DNA from: Methylomonas koyamae
Lineage (GTDB): Bacteria; Pseudomonadota; Gammaproteobacteria; Methylococcales; Methylomonadaceae
NCBI RefSeq assembly: GCF_001644025.1
Contig: NZ_LUUK01000230.1
Location: 1 to 54,531 of the forward strand
Length of the DNA stretch: 54,531 nt
Direction: 5' to 3'
Shown: in pieces, positions 44,527 to 52,629 of the stretch
How positions within the stretch are numbered: position 1 is the stretch's first letter
Layout of the letters: the number at the start of each line of letters is the position of its first letter
Translations under genes and position numbers: made by a program
Notes under the pieces: model-generated
Databases searched by the model: none
What the model was told of the DNA's origin: nothing
Seen by the model: only the letters and a program-made list of their open reading frames with translations

Positions 44527-45455
44527 CGATGCACTGGCGGAAACTCGGCATCGTGTATGCGCCTCCCGGCGACCGGGATTGGGCCAGCAGCCATGCGATG
44601 GTACCGACTCCATTGCAAATATCGCCCGAGGTGATCCGGGTTTTCGTGACTTTTTGCGACGCCAACGGGTTGGGTAGACCGGGTTTCGTCGATGTGGATG
44701 CCAACGATCCCACCCGAGTATTGCGAGTCTCCGAACGTCCGCTACTAGACCTCGGCGCCCCAGGAAGCTTCGATGAGAACGGTTTGCTAACGTGCTCGGT
44801 GCTACCGATGGGCGGCCAACGCCTGTTTCTGTATTACGCCGGTTTCGAATTGGGTACCAAAATCCGCTACCGCCTGCTAACCGGGCTGGCTATCAGCGAC
44901 GACGGCGGCGAAACTTTCCACCGCCATTCCAGCGTTCCGGTGTTGGAGCGCTCCGACCAAGAGCGGCATATTCGTGGCGGCCCCTGGGCCTTGCTCGATC
45001 AAGGCGTCGTCCGGTTGTGGTACGTGGCGGGTAGCGACTGGATCGATTTGAACGGCAAAAGCATGCCGGTTTACGATTTGCGCTATGTCGAATCCAAGGA
45101 CGGCGTGCATTTCCCCAGCCACGGCCAGATACAGCTTCGCGTCGAGGAAGCCGACGAGCACGGCTTCGGCCGCCCCTGCGTGATCAGAAAGCCGGACGGC
45201 GGATTTCGGCTATTTTACTCGGTGCGCCGGCGGTCTTTCGCCGCCTACCGATTAGGTTATGCGGAGTCGGCGGACGGGATACATTGGCGGCGCATGGATG
45301 CGCATCTGAACCTGGACGTCTCGCCCGGCGAATTCGATTCGGATGCGATTATGTACGCGGCGCCGATCCAGATTGGCGAGCAGCTCTACGTGTTTTATAA
45401 CGGCAACCACTTTGGACGCGATGGCTTTGCCTGCGCGCGGCTGGAGCGGGAATGA
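44523..45455 (+). CDS. Five-bladed beta-propeller protein, GH43/GH32-like
   Basis: A 310-residue protein made of repeated beta blades with RLFLYYAGFELG, VRLWYVAGSDW, GFRLFYSVRRR and LYVFYNGNHFG. This pattern of [LV]-[FW]-Y is typical of the GH32/GH43/GH68 propeller. GSFDENGL and FGRPCVIRK could supply acidic residues, but the catalytic triad is not clear. No signal peptide is seen, so it is probably cytosolic and may be a sugar-binding, phosphorylase-like or transferase protein. It is translationally coupled to the acetyltransferase gene. Confidence 0.75.
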   Translation: MTMHWRKLGIVYAPPGDRDWASSHAMVPTPLQISPEVIRVFVTFCDANGLGRPGFVDVDANDPTRVLRVSERPLLDLGAPGSFDENGLLTCSVLPMGGQRLFLYYAGFELGTKIRYRLLTGLAISDDGGETFHRHSSVPVLERSDQERHIRGGPWALLDQGVVRLWYVAGSDWIDLNGKSMPVYDLRYVESKDGVHFPSHGQIQLRVEEADEHGFGRPCVIRKPDGGFRLFYSVRRRSFAAYRLGYAESADGIHWRRMDAHLNLDVSPGEFDSDAIMYAAPIQIGEQLYVFYNGNHFGRDGFACARLERE

Positions 45456-46429
45456 CGTTACAAGTGCGTGCTTACGGCGAAGCGGACGCCGAGGATTGGG
45501 ATCGCTTTTGCGACGATTCGCTGCAATCCACGCTACTGCATACCCGGCGGTTTTTATCCTATCACGGTAGTCGTTTCGTCGACCAATCGCTGATCATCTA
45601 CGACGAACACGGCTGGCTGGGCCTGTTACCGGCCGCGTTGCAACCGGACGACGAAGCTTGCGTGGTCAGCCATCCCGGCGCGACTTACGGGGGCATCGTG
45701 CAGCAGGGCCAACTACGTGGGGAGCGGATGATAGAAGCCCTGCGGACCTGTTGCCGGTATTATCGAAGCCAAGGCAGACAACGCCTATTGTACAAGGCGG
45801 TACCGGCCTTTTATCACCGCCAACCGGCGCAAGACGATCTATACGCGCTGTTCCGACTCAACGCGCACCGCTACCGCTGCGATCTCTCGAGCTCGATTGA
45901 CCTGACGACGCCGCGCGGGCGAATCAGCGAACGGCGGCGGCGCAGTTTGAATAAAGCGCGGAAAAATCAGATAGGCCTATCCGGAGACATGGCCTTACTG
46001 GGCGAATTTTGGCAGGTATTAACCGAGAATTTGGCGCGAAAACATGGCACCGGGCCGGTTCATAGCTTGAGCGAAATCACGATGCTCGCCGAGCGTTTTC
46101 CCGATCAAATTCAAGTCGTTTGCGGCACCCACCAAGACCAAGTCGTCGCCGGCGTTTTATTGTTCATCACCGCGACCTGTATTCATACTCAATATATCGC
46201 CGCGAATGACATCGGCTATCAATTTTCCGCACTGGACGCGGTGTTCGACTTCTGCATTACCAAGGCCGTCAGCGACGGAAAGCGTTGGCTCGATTTCGGT
46301 ATCTGCAACGAACAGGCCGGCAAAGTGCTGAATGAGGGACTTTATAAATTCAAAACGGAATTTGGCGGAGGAGGAACCGTACATGAGTTCTTCGAGATCC
46401 CATTAACCGGAGAAGAAAATGTCGATTAA
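45452..46429 (+). CDS. FemAB/GNAT-like acyltransferase
   Basis: A 325-residue protein of the FemAB-like GNAT type found in exopolysaccharide loci. DWDRFCDDSLQSTLLHTRRF, RRRSLNKARKNQI and the second GNAT half VVAGVLLFITATCIHTQYIA, then WLDFGICNEQAGKVLNEGL, are characteristic. It probably transfers an amino-acyl or other acyl group to an amino sugar. Its start overlaps the previous stop (ATGA) and its end overlaps the next start by 11 bp, so translation is coupled. Confidence 0.82.
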   Translation: MTLQVRAYGEADAEDWDRFCDDSLQSTLLHTRRFLSYHGSRFVDQSLIIYDEHGWLGLLPAALQPDDEACVVSHPGATYGGIVQQGQLRGERMIEALRTCCRYYRSQGRQRLLYKAVPAFYHRQPAQDDLYALFRLNAHRYRCDLSSSIDLTTPRGRISERRRRSLNKARKNQIGLSGDMALLGEFWQVLTENLARKHGTGPVHSLSEITMLAERFPDQIQVVCGTHQDQVVAGVLLFITATCIHTQYIAANDIGYQFSALDAVFDFCITKAVSDGKRWLDFGICNEQAGKVLNEGLYKFKTEFGGGGTVHEFFEIPLTGEENVD

Positions 46430-46835
46430 CGATTGCAAAATCATCGAATTACCCCGCATCCCGGATGCCCGCGGCAACTTGACCTTTATCGAGGCGGGGC
46501 GCCATGTTCCGTTCGAGATCAAGCGTACTTATTACTTGTATGATGTTCCCGGCGGCGCCACGCGCGCCGCGCATGGTCATAAGACATTACAGCAACTGAT
46601 GATCGCGATGTCGGGCAGCTTTGACGTAACCTTGGACGACGGCTTCGAAAAGAAACTATTTCATTTAAACCGCTCCTATTACGGCTTATATATCGCCCCC
46701 GGCATGTGGCGCGACTTGGACAATTTTTCATCCGGCGCGGTCTGCTTGGTCCTGGCTTCGGAATTTTACACCGAAGAAGATTATTACCGCGACTACGACG
46801 TCTTCCTGAAGGCCGCTAGAGAAAAGCGCCGATGA
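46419..46835 (+). CDS. Cupin sugar 3,4-ketoisomerase, FdtA/QdtA type
   Basis: A 138-residue cupin with [51 protein letters not shown] and a [17 protein letters not shown] core. This matches the dTDP-4-keto-6-deoxyglucose 3,4-ketoisomerases that feed dTDP-Fuc3N or dTDP-Qui3N synthesis. The conserved histidines AHGH are present. Whether the C4 outcome is galacto (FdtA) or gluco (QdtA) cannot be told. The next gene is the matching aminotransferase. Confidence 0.9.
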   Translation: MSINDCKIIELPRIPDARGNLTFIEAGRHVPFEIKRTYYLYDVPGGATRAAHGHKTLQQLMIAMSGSFDVTLDDGFEKKLFHLNRSYYGLYIAPGMWRDLDNFSSGAVCLVLASEFYTEEDYYRDYDVFLKAAREKRR

Positions 46836-47938
46836 TTCCGTTTCTGGACTTAAAAACGCCCAATCTGGCATTGCAAAACGAGTTGGAGCAAAGCTTTAAA
46901 CGCGTCTTGGCCTCCGGTTGGTTCATTCTTGGCGAAGAAGTCGAGCGGTTCGAAGCGGAATTCGCCAGCTATTGCGAAGCCGAACATTGCGTGGGCGTCG
47001 GTAACGGACTCGATGCATTAGCGTTGGCACTTTCCGCCCAAGGAATAGGCGTCGGCGATGAGGTTATCGTGCCGTCCAACACGTTTATTGCAACCTGGTT
47101 AGCGGTTACCCGCACCGGAGCAACCATCGTCCCGGTCGAGCCCGATGCTCGCACTTACAATTTGGACCCGTCCCGTATCGAAGCGGCGGTGACCTCGCGC
47201 ACTCGAGCCATCATTCCAGTCCATCTGTACGGCCAGGTCGCCGATATGGATGCCGTTATGCGCATCGCCGATAAGCACCAGCTGTTCGTTCTGGAAGATG
47301 CCGCGCAAGCGCAAGGCGCGTTATATCGCGGCAAAAAAGCCGGTAGCATGGGCCATGCGGCCGCCACCAGCTTCTATCCCGGCAAGAATTTGGGCGCGCT
47401 CGGCGATGCCGGCGCCGTGGTCACCAGCGATAGAGAATTGGCCGAAAAAATTCGGCGACTTCGCAATTACGGTTCCTCGATCAAATACCAACACGACACA
47501 CTGGGTCAAAACAGCCGCCTGGATGAATTACAAGCCGCTTTCTTACGTGTCAAACTCAAGGTATTGGATGAAAACAATCGGCAACGGCAAGAAATCGCAC
47601 GCCGCTACCACGTCGGATTCGACAGCCTGATTCAGCGAGATTCAAATCTAATCCGGCCGTTTGTCCCGGACTGGGCGGATCCGGTTTGGCACTTGTACGT
47701 CGTATTAAGTCCCCAACGCGACGCCGTACAGCAGCATTTGCAGGCCGCCGGAATTGGCACGATGATTCACTACCCTATTCCTCCGCATCGCCAGGCTTGT
47801 TATCCTGAGTTTGCCGAATTTTCATTGCCGATTGCCGAGAAACTTGCTCAAGAGTGCCTGAGCCTACCCATGTGGCCAGGCATGCTCGACACCGAAGTGG
47901 ACACGGTTATCGATGCCATCGCCGGCTTTCACCACTAA
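46832..47938 (+). CDS. DegT/DnrJ/EryC1 sugar aminotransferase, FdtB/QdtB type
   Basis: A 368-residue PLP aminotransferase. It has the start [55 protein letters not shown] and the Schiff-base lysine K185 in [11 protein letters not shown]. It would convert the 3-keto sugar from the cupin isomerase to a 3-amino-3,6-dideoxyhexose. Its start overlaps the isomerase stop (ATGA). It is the last gene of the glycan cluster. RmlA/RmlB needed for the precursor are not in the window. Confidence 0.92.
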   Translation: MIPFLDLKTPNLALQNELEQSFKRVLASGWFILGEEVERFEAEFASYCEAEHCVGVGNGLDALALALSAQGIGVGDEVIVPSNTFIATWLAVTRTGATIVPVEPDARTYNLDPSRIEAAVTSRTRAIIPVHLYGQVADMDAVMRIADKHQLFVLEDAAQAQGALYRGKKAGSMGHAAATSFYPGKNLGALGDAGAVVTSDRELAEKIRRLRNYGSSIKYQHDTLGQNSRLDELQAAFLRVKLKVLDENNRQRQEIARRYHVGFDSLIQRDSNLIRPFVPDWADPVWHLYVVLSPQRDAVQQHLQAAGIGTMIHYPIPPHRQACYPEFAEFSLPIAEKLAQECLSLPMWPGMLDTEVDTVIDAIAGFHH

Positions 47939-47956
47939 CACACGTCCGGTTCGAAG

Positions 47957-47984
47957 CTCTCGGTGCGGCTAAGCCAGCCGAGAG
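47957..47984. terminator. Hairpin between the glycan cluster and tolC
   Basis: CTCTCGG (47957-47963) pairs with CCGAGAG (47978-47984), with a smaller GGC/GCC pairing inside, in the 97 bp between convergent genes. No T run follows, so it is a weak terminator candidate. Confidence 0.45.
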
Positions 47985-48035
47985 TTCGCCGGAATTACCG
48001 GGATATACCCAAGCGTGATAACCAAAATCGCGCGG

Positions 48036-49373
48036 CTATTTTTCAAGGTTCGGGACTGAAGAAGCTTGCACCGGCTTCTCCAACCAAGTATTGACTTCCT
48101 GCAAATTTTCCTCGCTGATAGCGCCGATGGCCTGTAAAAATCTGAAGCGATTTTTAATATACGCGTATTTACTCTGCAACAAATCGCGCCTGGCTCGAAA
48201 CTCGGTTTGCTGGGCGACTAAAACGTCACCGATGGTGGCAACACCGTATTTATAGGCGCTTTGCATCGCATCGTGGGACTTTTGAGCGGATTCCAACGCC
48301 TTGATCGAAGCCTTAATCCGCCTGACGTTGGCGTTCGACGTCAAAAACGCATCGCTGGTTTCCTTGACCACGGTTCGGAGTTTCTCTTCCTCGGCGTGGC
48401 GATTCAGTGCCAAGCGGCTTTCCGCTTCGCGAACCTGATGCATGGTCGTACCGCCGCTAAAGATCGGCACGTTGACGTTAATCGCCGCGACTTGAGTTTG
48501 GGTTTGATTGGACAGCAGGGTACTTTGATAACCGGTGTTGGTATCGTAGTAGTTAAGCTGCAGGTCGACCACCGGTAGGTGGCGGGATTTCTGGGCGACG
48601 AGGTCGTTGTCGGCCGCCTCGATCGCTTTCTGCTGCGCGGCCAGGGCCGGATTATCGTTTGTTGCCACGGCGATCCAGTCGTCCAACTTACCTTCCAATT
48701 CCTTGTATTCAATGTTTTCGCGCAAGGTTAGTAGACTGTCCGGCTCCTGGTTGGTCAACTCCCTCAAGTTTTGCTTAGCCGAGGAAACCAAGCTTTCGGC
48801 TTCGATTTGGTCCGCCTCGATTTTATCCAGTTGCGCTTCGACCTCGTAAACATCGGTGATTTTGACTAACTGCTTGGCAAACCGCTTTTGCACCTGCTGC
48901 AATTGTTGTTGAATCGCAAGCTTCTCGGTTTGAATGAAGCGAAGTTGATCCTCCGCTTCCAAAACGCCAAAGTAGCGTTCAACGACACTGAACATTAAAA
49001 GATTGCTCACATCGGTGCGCTCGAGTTCGTATTGCGATTCGGCTACCCGCGCCCGCCGCCAGGTCCAGAATTTGGCAAAATCGATCAGTGTCTGATTCAG
49101 CGACAGATAATAACGAGTGCCCGAATAACTCAAATCGCTATTTCGCACGTTCAACCGATTTTCCGACCAATTCGCGGTTCCGGTAACTTGCGGCAGCATT
49201 TGGCCCAAGGCTTGGCCGGTTTGCGCAGCGCCGATATCGACTTTGACGTCGGCCGACTTAAGCGACGGTGCCGCCTGCAATGCTTGCTGATACACCGTCA
49301 GCAAGTCGTCGGCGCATGCCCGACCCGCCAACGTAACAGCCAAGCCCAATAAGATCAACTTAGTCGAGCGCAT
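48036..49373 (-). CDS. TolC-family outer-membrane channel of the type I exporter
   Basis: A 445-residue outer-membrane efflux protein. A signal peptide (MRSTKLILLGLAVTLAGRACA) is followed by the repeated OEP structure: DLLTVYQQALQAAPSLKSAD and, in the second half, NPALAAQQKAIEAADNDLVAQ. Long coiled-coil helices and a threefold channel are expected. It starts 3 bp after the HlyD-type gene and ends the minus-strand exporter operon, so it is the dedicated channel for the PrtD/HlyD pair. Confidence 0.93.
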   Translation of the reverse strand: MRSTKLILLGLAVTLAGRACADDLLTVYQQALQAAPSLKSADVKVDIGAAQTGQALGQMLPQVTGTANWSENRLNVRNSDLSYSGTRYYLSLNQTLIDFAKFWTWRRARVAESQYELERTDVSNLLMFSVVERYFGVLEAEDQLRFIQTEKLAIQQQLQQVQKRFAKQLVKITDVYEVEAQLDKIEADQIEAESLVSSAKQNLRELTNQEPDSLLTLRENIEYKELEGKLDDWIAVATNDNPALAAQQKAIEAADNDLVAQKSRHLPVVDLQLNYYDTNTGYQSTLLSNQTQTQVAAINVNVPIFSGGTTMHQVREAESRLALNRHAEEEKLRTVVKETSDAFLTSNANVRRIKASIKALESAQKSHDAMQSAYKYGVATIGDVLVAQQTEFRARRDLLQSKYAYIKNRFRFLQAIGAISEENLQEVNTWLEKPVQASSVPNLEK

Positions 49374-49376
49374 CGA

Positions 49377-50711
49377 TCAATCCTCTCGGAAAGCCCGCGC
49401 GAACGCGTCGGTGATGGGTTGCATCAGATACTCCACGACGGTGCGCTCGCCGGTCCGGATCATCACCTCCACCGGCATGCCGGGTACCAATTCCAGGTTT
49501 TTCAGCTTTTGCAAGCTCTCCGGCGTCAATTCCACCTCGGCCTGATAATAGGCTGCGTCGGCCTTTTCATCGACGAAACGATCGGCCGAAATATGAATAA
49601 CCTTACCTTCGGTAGTCGGCGTCAACGCTTGTTTAAAGGCACTGAACCTGACCTCGGCGACCAAGCCCAACCGTATCCGATCGATGTCCAACGGCGATAC
49701 CCGCGCATCGATGATCAAATCTTCTTGCTGAGGCACAATATCGAGTATCGGATTTCCGGCCATCACCACGCCGCCCTGGGTATGTATCGTCAACCCCATC
49801 ACCCGCCCGCTAACCGGCGCCTTGATCTCTATCCGACTCACCTTGTCGGCGGTCGCTGCCAAGCGTTGGTTGACGTCGTATAGCTGGGATTGAATTTCGC
49901 TCAATTTCTCGGACACCTCTTCTTGAAACTTCTTTTCGAGCTGCAGTATTTCCAGCTTGGTTTCGCCGATCTGAATTTCGGCGGCCGCGATCTGCGACGT
50001 TAACGAAGCGATGTCCCCCGCGTTACTGGCATGATTGCGCTCGGTGTCACGCAAGCGTTGTTTATCGGCGAACCCCTCGGCCAACAATTCTTTTAAATCC
50101 TTCGCCTCTTCCCCGTAGGACTCGGACAACGCTTGCTTGCTCTGGCGCTGACCTTTAATCCCGACGATTTGCGTACTGAGCTGGTTGATTTTTTGTTTTA
50201 GAACCGAAATTTGCCCTTCGAAGGCCACGCGCCTAGCCGAGAATAGCTCAGTTTCGCTGGTTCTGGCTTCCGCGACACGGGTGTCGTCCAAGCGGCTCAA
50301 ATTGTCGGGGAATTCAATGCGGGCTTTGCGATCCCGCTCGGCTTCCAATCGGGCTAATTGCGCGGATAGCGCGATCGATTGGCCTCGCAGTACCTCCAAT
50401 TGCGAGTGGGCTTCGGTACCGTCCAGTATCAACAAGGTATCGCCTTCACGAACGATGTCGCCGTCCTTGACGAAGATCTGATTCACGATGCCGCCGTCCA
50501 GGTGCTGCACGGTTTTACGGTGGGATTTGACGGTGATAACCCCGGAAGCCAACGCCGCCCCGTCGATCGGCGCCCAATAACTCCACAGCGCGAATAAACC
50601 AAACGCCACTAACAAAATGATGACGCCGATCAGGCGTATCGGCCCATCGTCGACGACGGGCGTCATTGCGGCTCTCGGTTTGACGGACGGGGACAAATTT
50701 TTCACATCCAT
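49377..50711 (-). CDS. HlyD/PrtE-family periplasmic adaptor
   Basis: A 444-residue membrane-fusion protein of the type I secretion HlyD/PrtE group. It has one N-terminal membrane helix (IRLIGVIILLVAFGLFALWS), a lipoyl half-motif (VQHLDGGIVNQIFVKDGDIV), about 200 residues of coiled coil, the second half (KAPVSGRVMGLTIHTQGGVV) and the C-terminal LVPGMPVEVMIRTGERTVVEYL signature. I chose the ATG at 50709-50711 (MDVKNLSPSV) because longer readings add 36 residues unlike the family and overlap the upstream gene. It bridges the ABC exporter and TolC. Confidence 0.93.
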   Translation of the reverse strand: MDVKNLSPSVKPRAAMTPVVDDGPIRLIGVIILLVAFGLFALWSYWAPIDGAALASGVITVKSHRKTVQHLDGGIVNQIFVKDGDIVREGDTLLILDGTEAHSQLEVLRGQSIALSAQLARLEAERDRKARIEFPDNLSRLDDTRVAEARTSETELFSARRVAFEGQISVLKQKINQLSTQIVGIKGQRQSKQALSESYGEEAKDLKELLAEGFADKQRLRDTERNHASNAGDIASLTSQIAAAEIQIGETKLEILQLEKKFQEEVSEKLSEIQSQLYDVNQRLAATADKVSRIEIKAPVSGRVMGLTIHTQGGVVMAGNPILDIVPQQEDLIIDARVSPLDIDRIRLGLVAEVRFSAFKQALTPTTEGKVIHISADRFVDEKADAAYYQAEVELTPESLQKLKNLELVPGMPVEVMIRTGERTVVEYLMQPITDAFARAFRED

Positions 50712-50736
50712 GGGCGGGCAAAGCGATCGATACCGG

Positions 50737-52434
50737 TCACGACGCTTGCGACAGGGCTTGCTGTTGCAAATGAGCGAGCACTTGGTCTCGCGGCCCGTAA
50801 ACCGCCAACTTGCCTTCATTCAAGATCATTAACTTATCCACGTTGGACAAAACGCTGTTTCGATGGGTAATCAGAATCACGGTAGCCCCCTTTTGTTTCA
50901 GCAAAATCAGCGCTTGAGCCAGCGCCTGCTCGCCTTGTTCGTCCAAATTCGAATTGGGTTCGTCGAGCACGACGACGACGGGCTCGCCGTAAAGAGCCCG
51001 CGCCAGCCCGATACGTTGACGCTGACCGCCCGACAAAGCGCCGCCGTTTGCGCCGATGACGGTGTCGTAGCCGTTGGGCAAATGCAATATCAGGTCATGC
51101 ACGCCGGCCATTTTCGCCGCCTCGACGACTTTAACCGCGTCGACTTCGCCAAACCGGGCGATATTTTCGCCGATCGTGCCTTCGAACAATTCTATATCCT
51201 GCGGCAAATAACCTAGGTAAGGCCCCAATTCATTGCGATTCCAGGCATGGACATCGGCCTGATCCAGGCGGATCTTCCCGCCGGAGGTGGGCCAGATGCC
51301 GAGCAAGGCGCGAGCCAACGTCGATTTACCGGCGCCGCTAGCGCCGAGAACGCCGACAATGTCGCCGGCATTGATCGCTAAGCTTATCCCTTTGATCACC
51401 GGCGCGTTAGCGCCGGGCGGCGTTACGACGGCGCCCTCCAACTGAAAACTGCCGCGCGGTGTAGGTAAGGTCATTCGCGTGGGTTCGGCGGGAATCCGCT
51501 GCAAGATTTCATTCAACCGCCGATATTGACCGCGCGCATTGACAAATCCCTTCCAGTTGGCGATCAACATGTCGATAGGCGCGATCGAGCGCCCCAACAA
51601 TATCGAACCGGCGATCATCAATCCGGGGGTGATTTCTTTTTGTATCACCAGATAAGCTCCCAAGCCCAAAATGAGCGACTGCGACGCCAGCCTGATTACC
51701 TTCGAAAACGCCCCGACCAAGCCGGCGCGCGAACTCGCAAGTCCTTGCAAAATCAAGACGTGGTTAGCGGCCGCCAGCCAGCGCTGTTTGATATTCTCAG
51801 CCATGCCCATCGATTCGATTACTTCGGCATTGCGGAGGTTTTTATTCACCAAGGCCCGTCCGGCTATCGCCACCTTGTTGGCCTCGTCCAAAGTCGCGGC
51901 GGTGACTTTTTCGTTGACGACGGCAATCAAGACCATCAAAACTGCCGTCGCGACTGCAAACCAACCATATAGCGGGTGAAAAATGAACATCACGCCGAGA
52001 TAGATCGGCATCCACGGCGCATCGAAAAATGCGAACAAGCCATTGCCGGTCAAAAATTGACGCAACGCGGTCAGATCGTCTAGCGGCTGCGATGTCGCCC
52101 TCTGTCCGCCGGAATACAGCGCTTGTTTGTAAGCGACCTGAAACAATCGTTCGTTTAACAGCAGCTCCAAACGGCTACTGACACGCACCAGTATTTGGGA
52201 ACGAACCCATTCCAAACCGCTCATCGTCGCGAACAAAATCAACATGATCAAGCTCAACATCAGCAAGGTCGACAGATTTCCGGTCGCCACCACTCGGTCA
52301 TATACTTGCAGCATATACAACGGCGAGGTCAACATCAACATATTGATAATCAAGCTAAAACCGGCGGCGGATAAAAAAGCCCCTTTACAGAGTTTAAGAG
52401 CAATTTGAATGTCGGTGGGTTGGGAAATGCTCAC
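50737..52434 (-). CDS. PrtD-type type I secretion ABC permease/ATPase
   Basis: A 565-residue exporter with the membrane domain first (about 20-300; FSLIINMLMLTSPLYMLQVY is a PrtD signature) and the ATPase second. Walker A GASGAGKS is at 364-371, the signature LSGGQ at 467-471, and Walker B VVVVLDEP at 486-493. No N-terminal C39 peptidase or C39-like domain is present, as in exporters of RTX proteins and S-layer proteins. It exports substrates with C-terminal, uncleaved signals. Candidate substrates in this window are the RTX protein and the 20-residue-repeat protein encoded just upstream. Confidence 0.95.
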   Translation of the reverse strand: MSISQPTDIQIALKLCKGAFLSAAGFSLIINMLMLTSPLYMLQVYDRVVATGNLSTLLMLSLIMLILFATMSGLEWVRSQILVRVSSRLELLLNERLFQVAYKQALYSGGQRATSQPLDDLTALRQFLTGNGLFAFFDAPWMPIYLGVMFIFHPLYGWFAVATAVLMVLIAVVNEKVTAATLDEANKVAIAGRALVNKNLRNAEVIESMGMAENIKQRWLAAANHVLILQGLASSRAGLVGAFSKVIRLASQSLILGLGAYLVIQKEITPGLMIAGSILLGRSIAPIDMLIANWKGFVNARGQYRRLNEILQRIPAEPTRMTLPTPRGSFQLEGAVVTPPGANAPVIKGISLAINAGDIVGVLGASGAGKSTLARALLGIWPTSGGKIRLDQADVHAWNRNELGPYLGYLPQDIELFEGTIGENIARFGEVDAVKVVEAAKMAGVHDLILHLPNGYDTVIGANGGALSGGQRQRIGLARALYGEPVVVVLDEPNSNLDEQGEQALAQALILLKQKGATVILITHRNSVLSNVDKLMILNEGKLAVYGPRDQVLAHLQQQALSQAS

Positions 52435-52573
52435 GACGCGTTGAAAGAATACTGGCCAAAGTTAGCCCTCCAAGAGTAGCATGATTTTGGCTGTTACCTA
52501 GGGAATGTTGTTTTTTACCTACGCAACGGGACGTCTCCGCCACTTGACGATAAAAAGCCGCCGAATTTCGGCG

Positions 52574-52610
52574 AAAAAAAACCGGCGTCCCGAAAAGAGT
52601 ACGCCGGCTT
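52574..52610 (-). terminator. Intrinsic terminator between the repeat protein and the exporter genes
   Basis: On the minus strand, CCGGCGT and ACGCCGG pair around a 12-base loop and are followed by eight T residues. It lies 20 bp after the stop of the repeat-protein gene and about 140 bp before the exporter start. It should make the upstream gene more abundant than the exporter. Confidence 0.88.
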
Positions 52611-52629
52611 TGGGTGCCGTCAAGCGGGA

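Noticed and set aside
31466..47938. Prophage or integrative element as the source of the glycan cluster
   Set aside because: No integrase, tRNA attachment site, or phage structural gene was seen at either border; lower G+C in parts fits ordinary exchange of surface-glycan genes.
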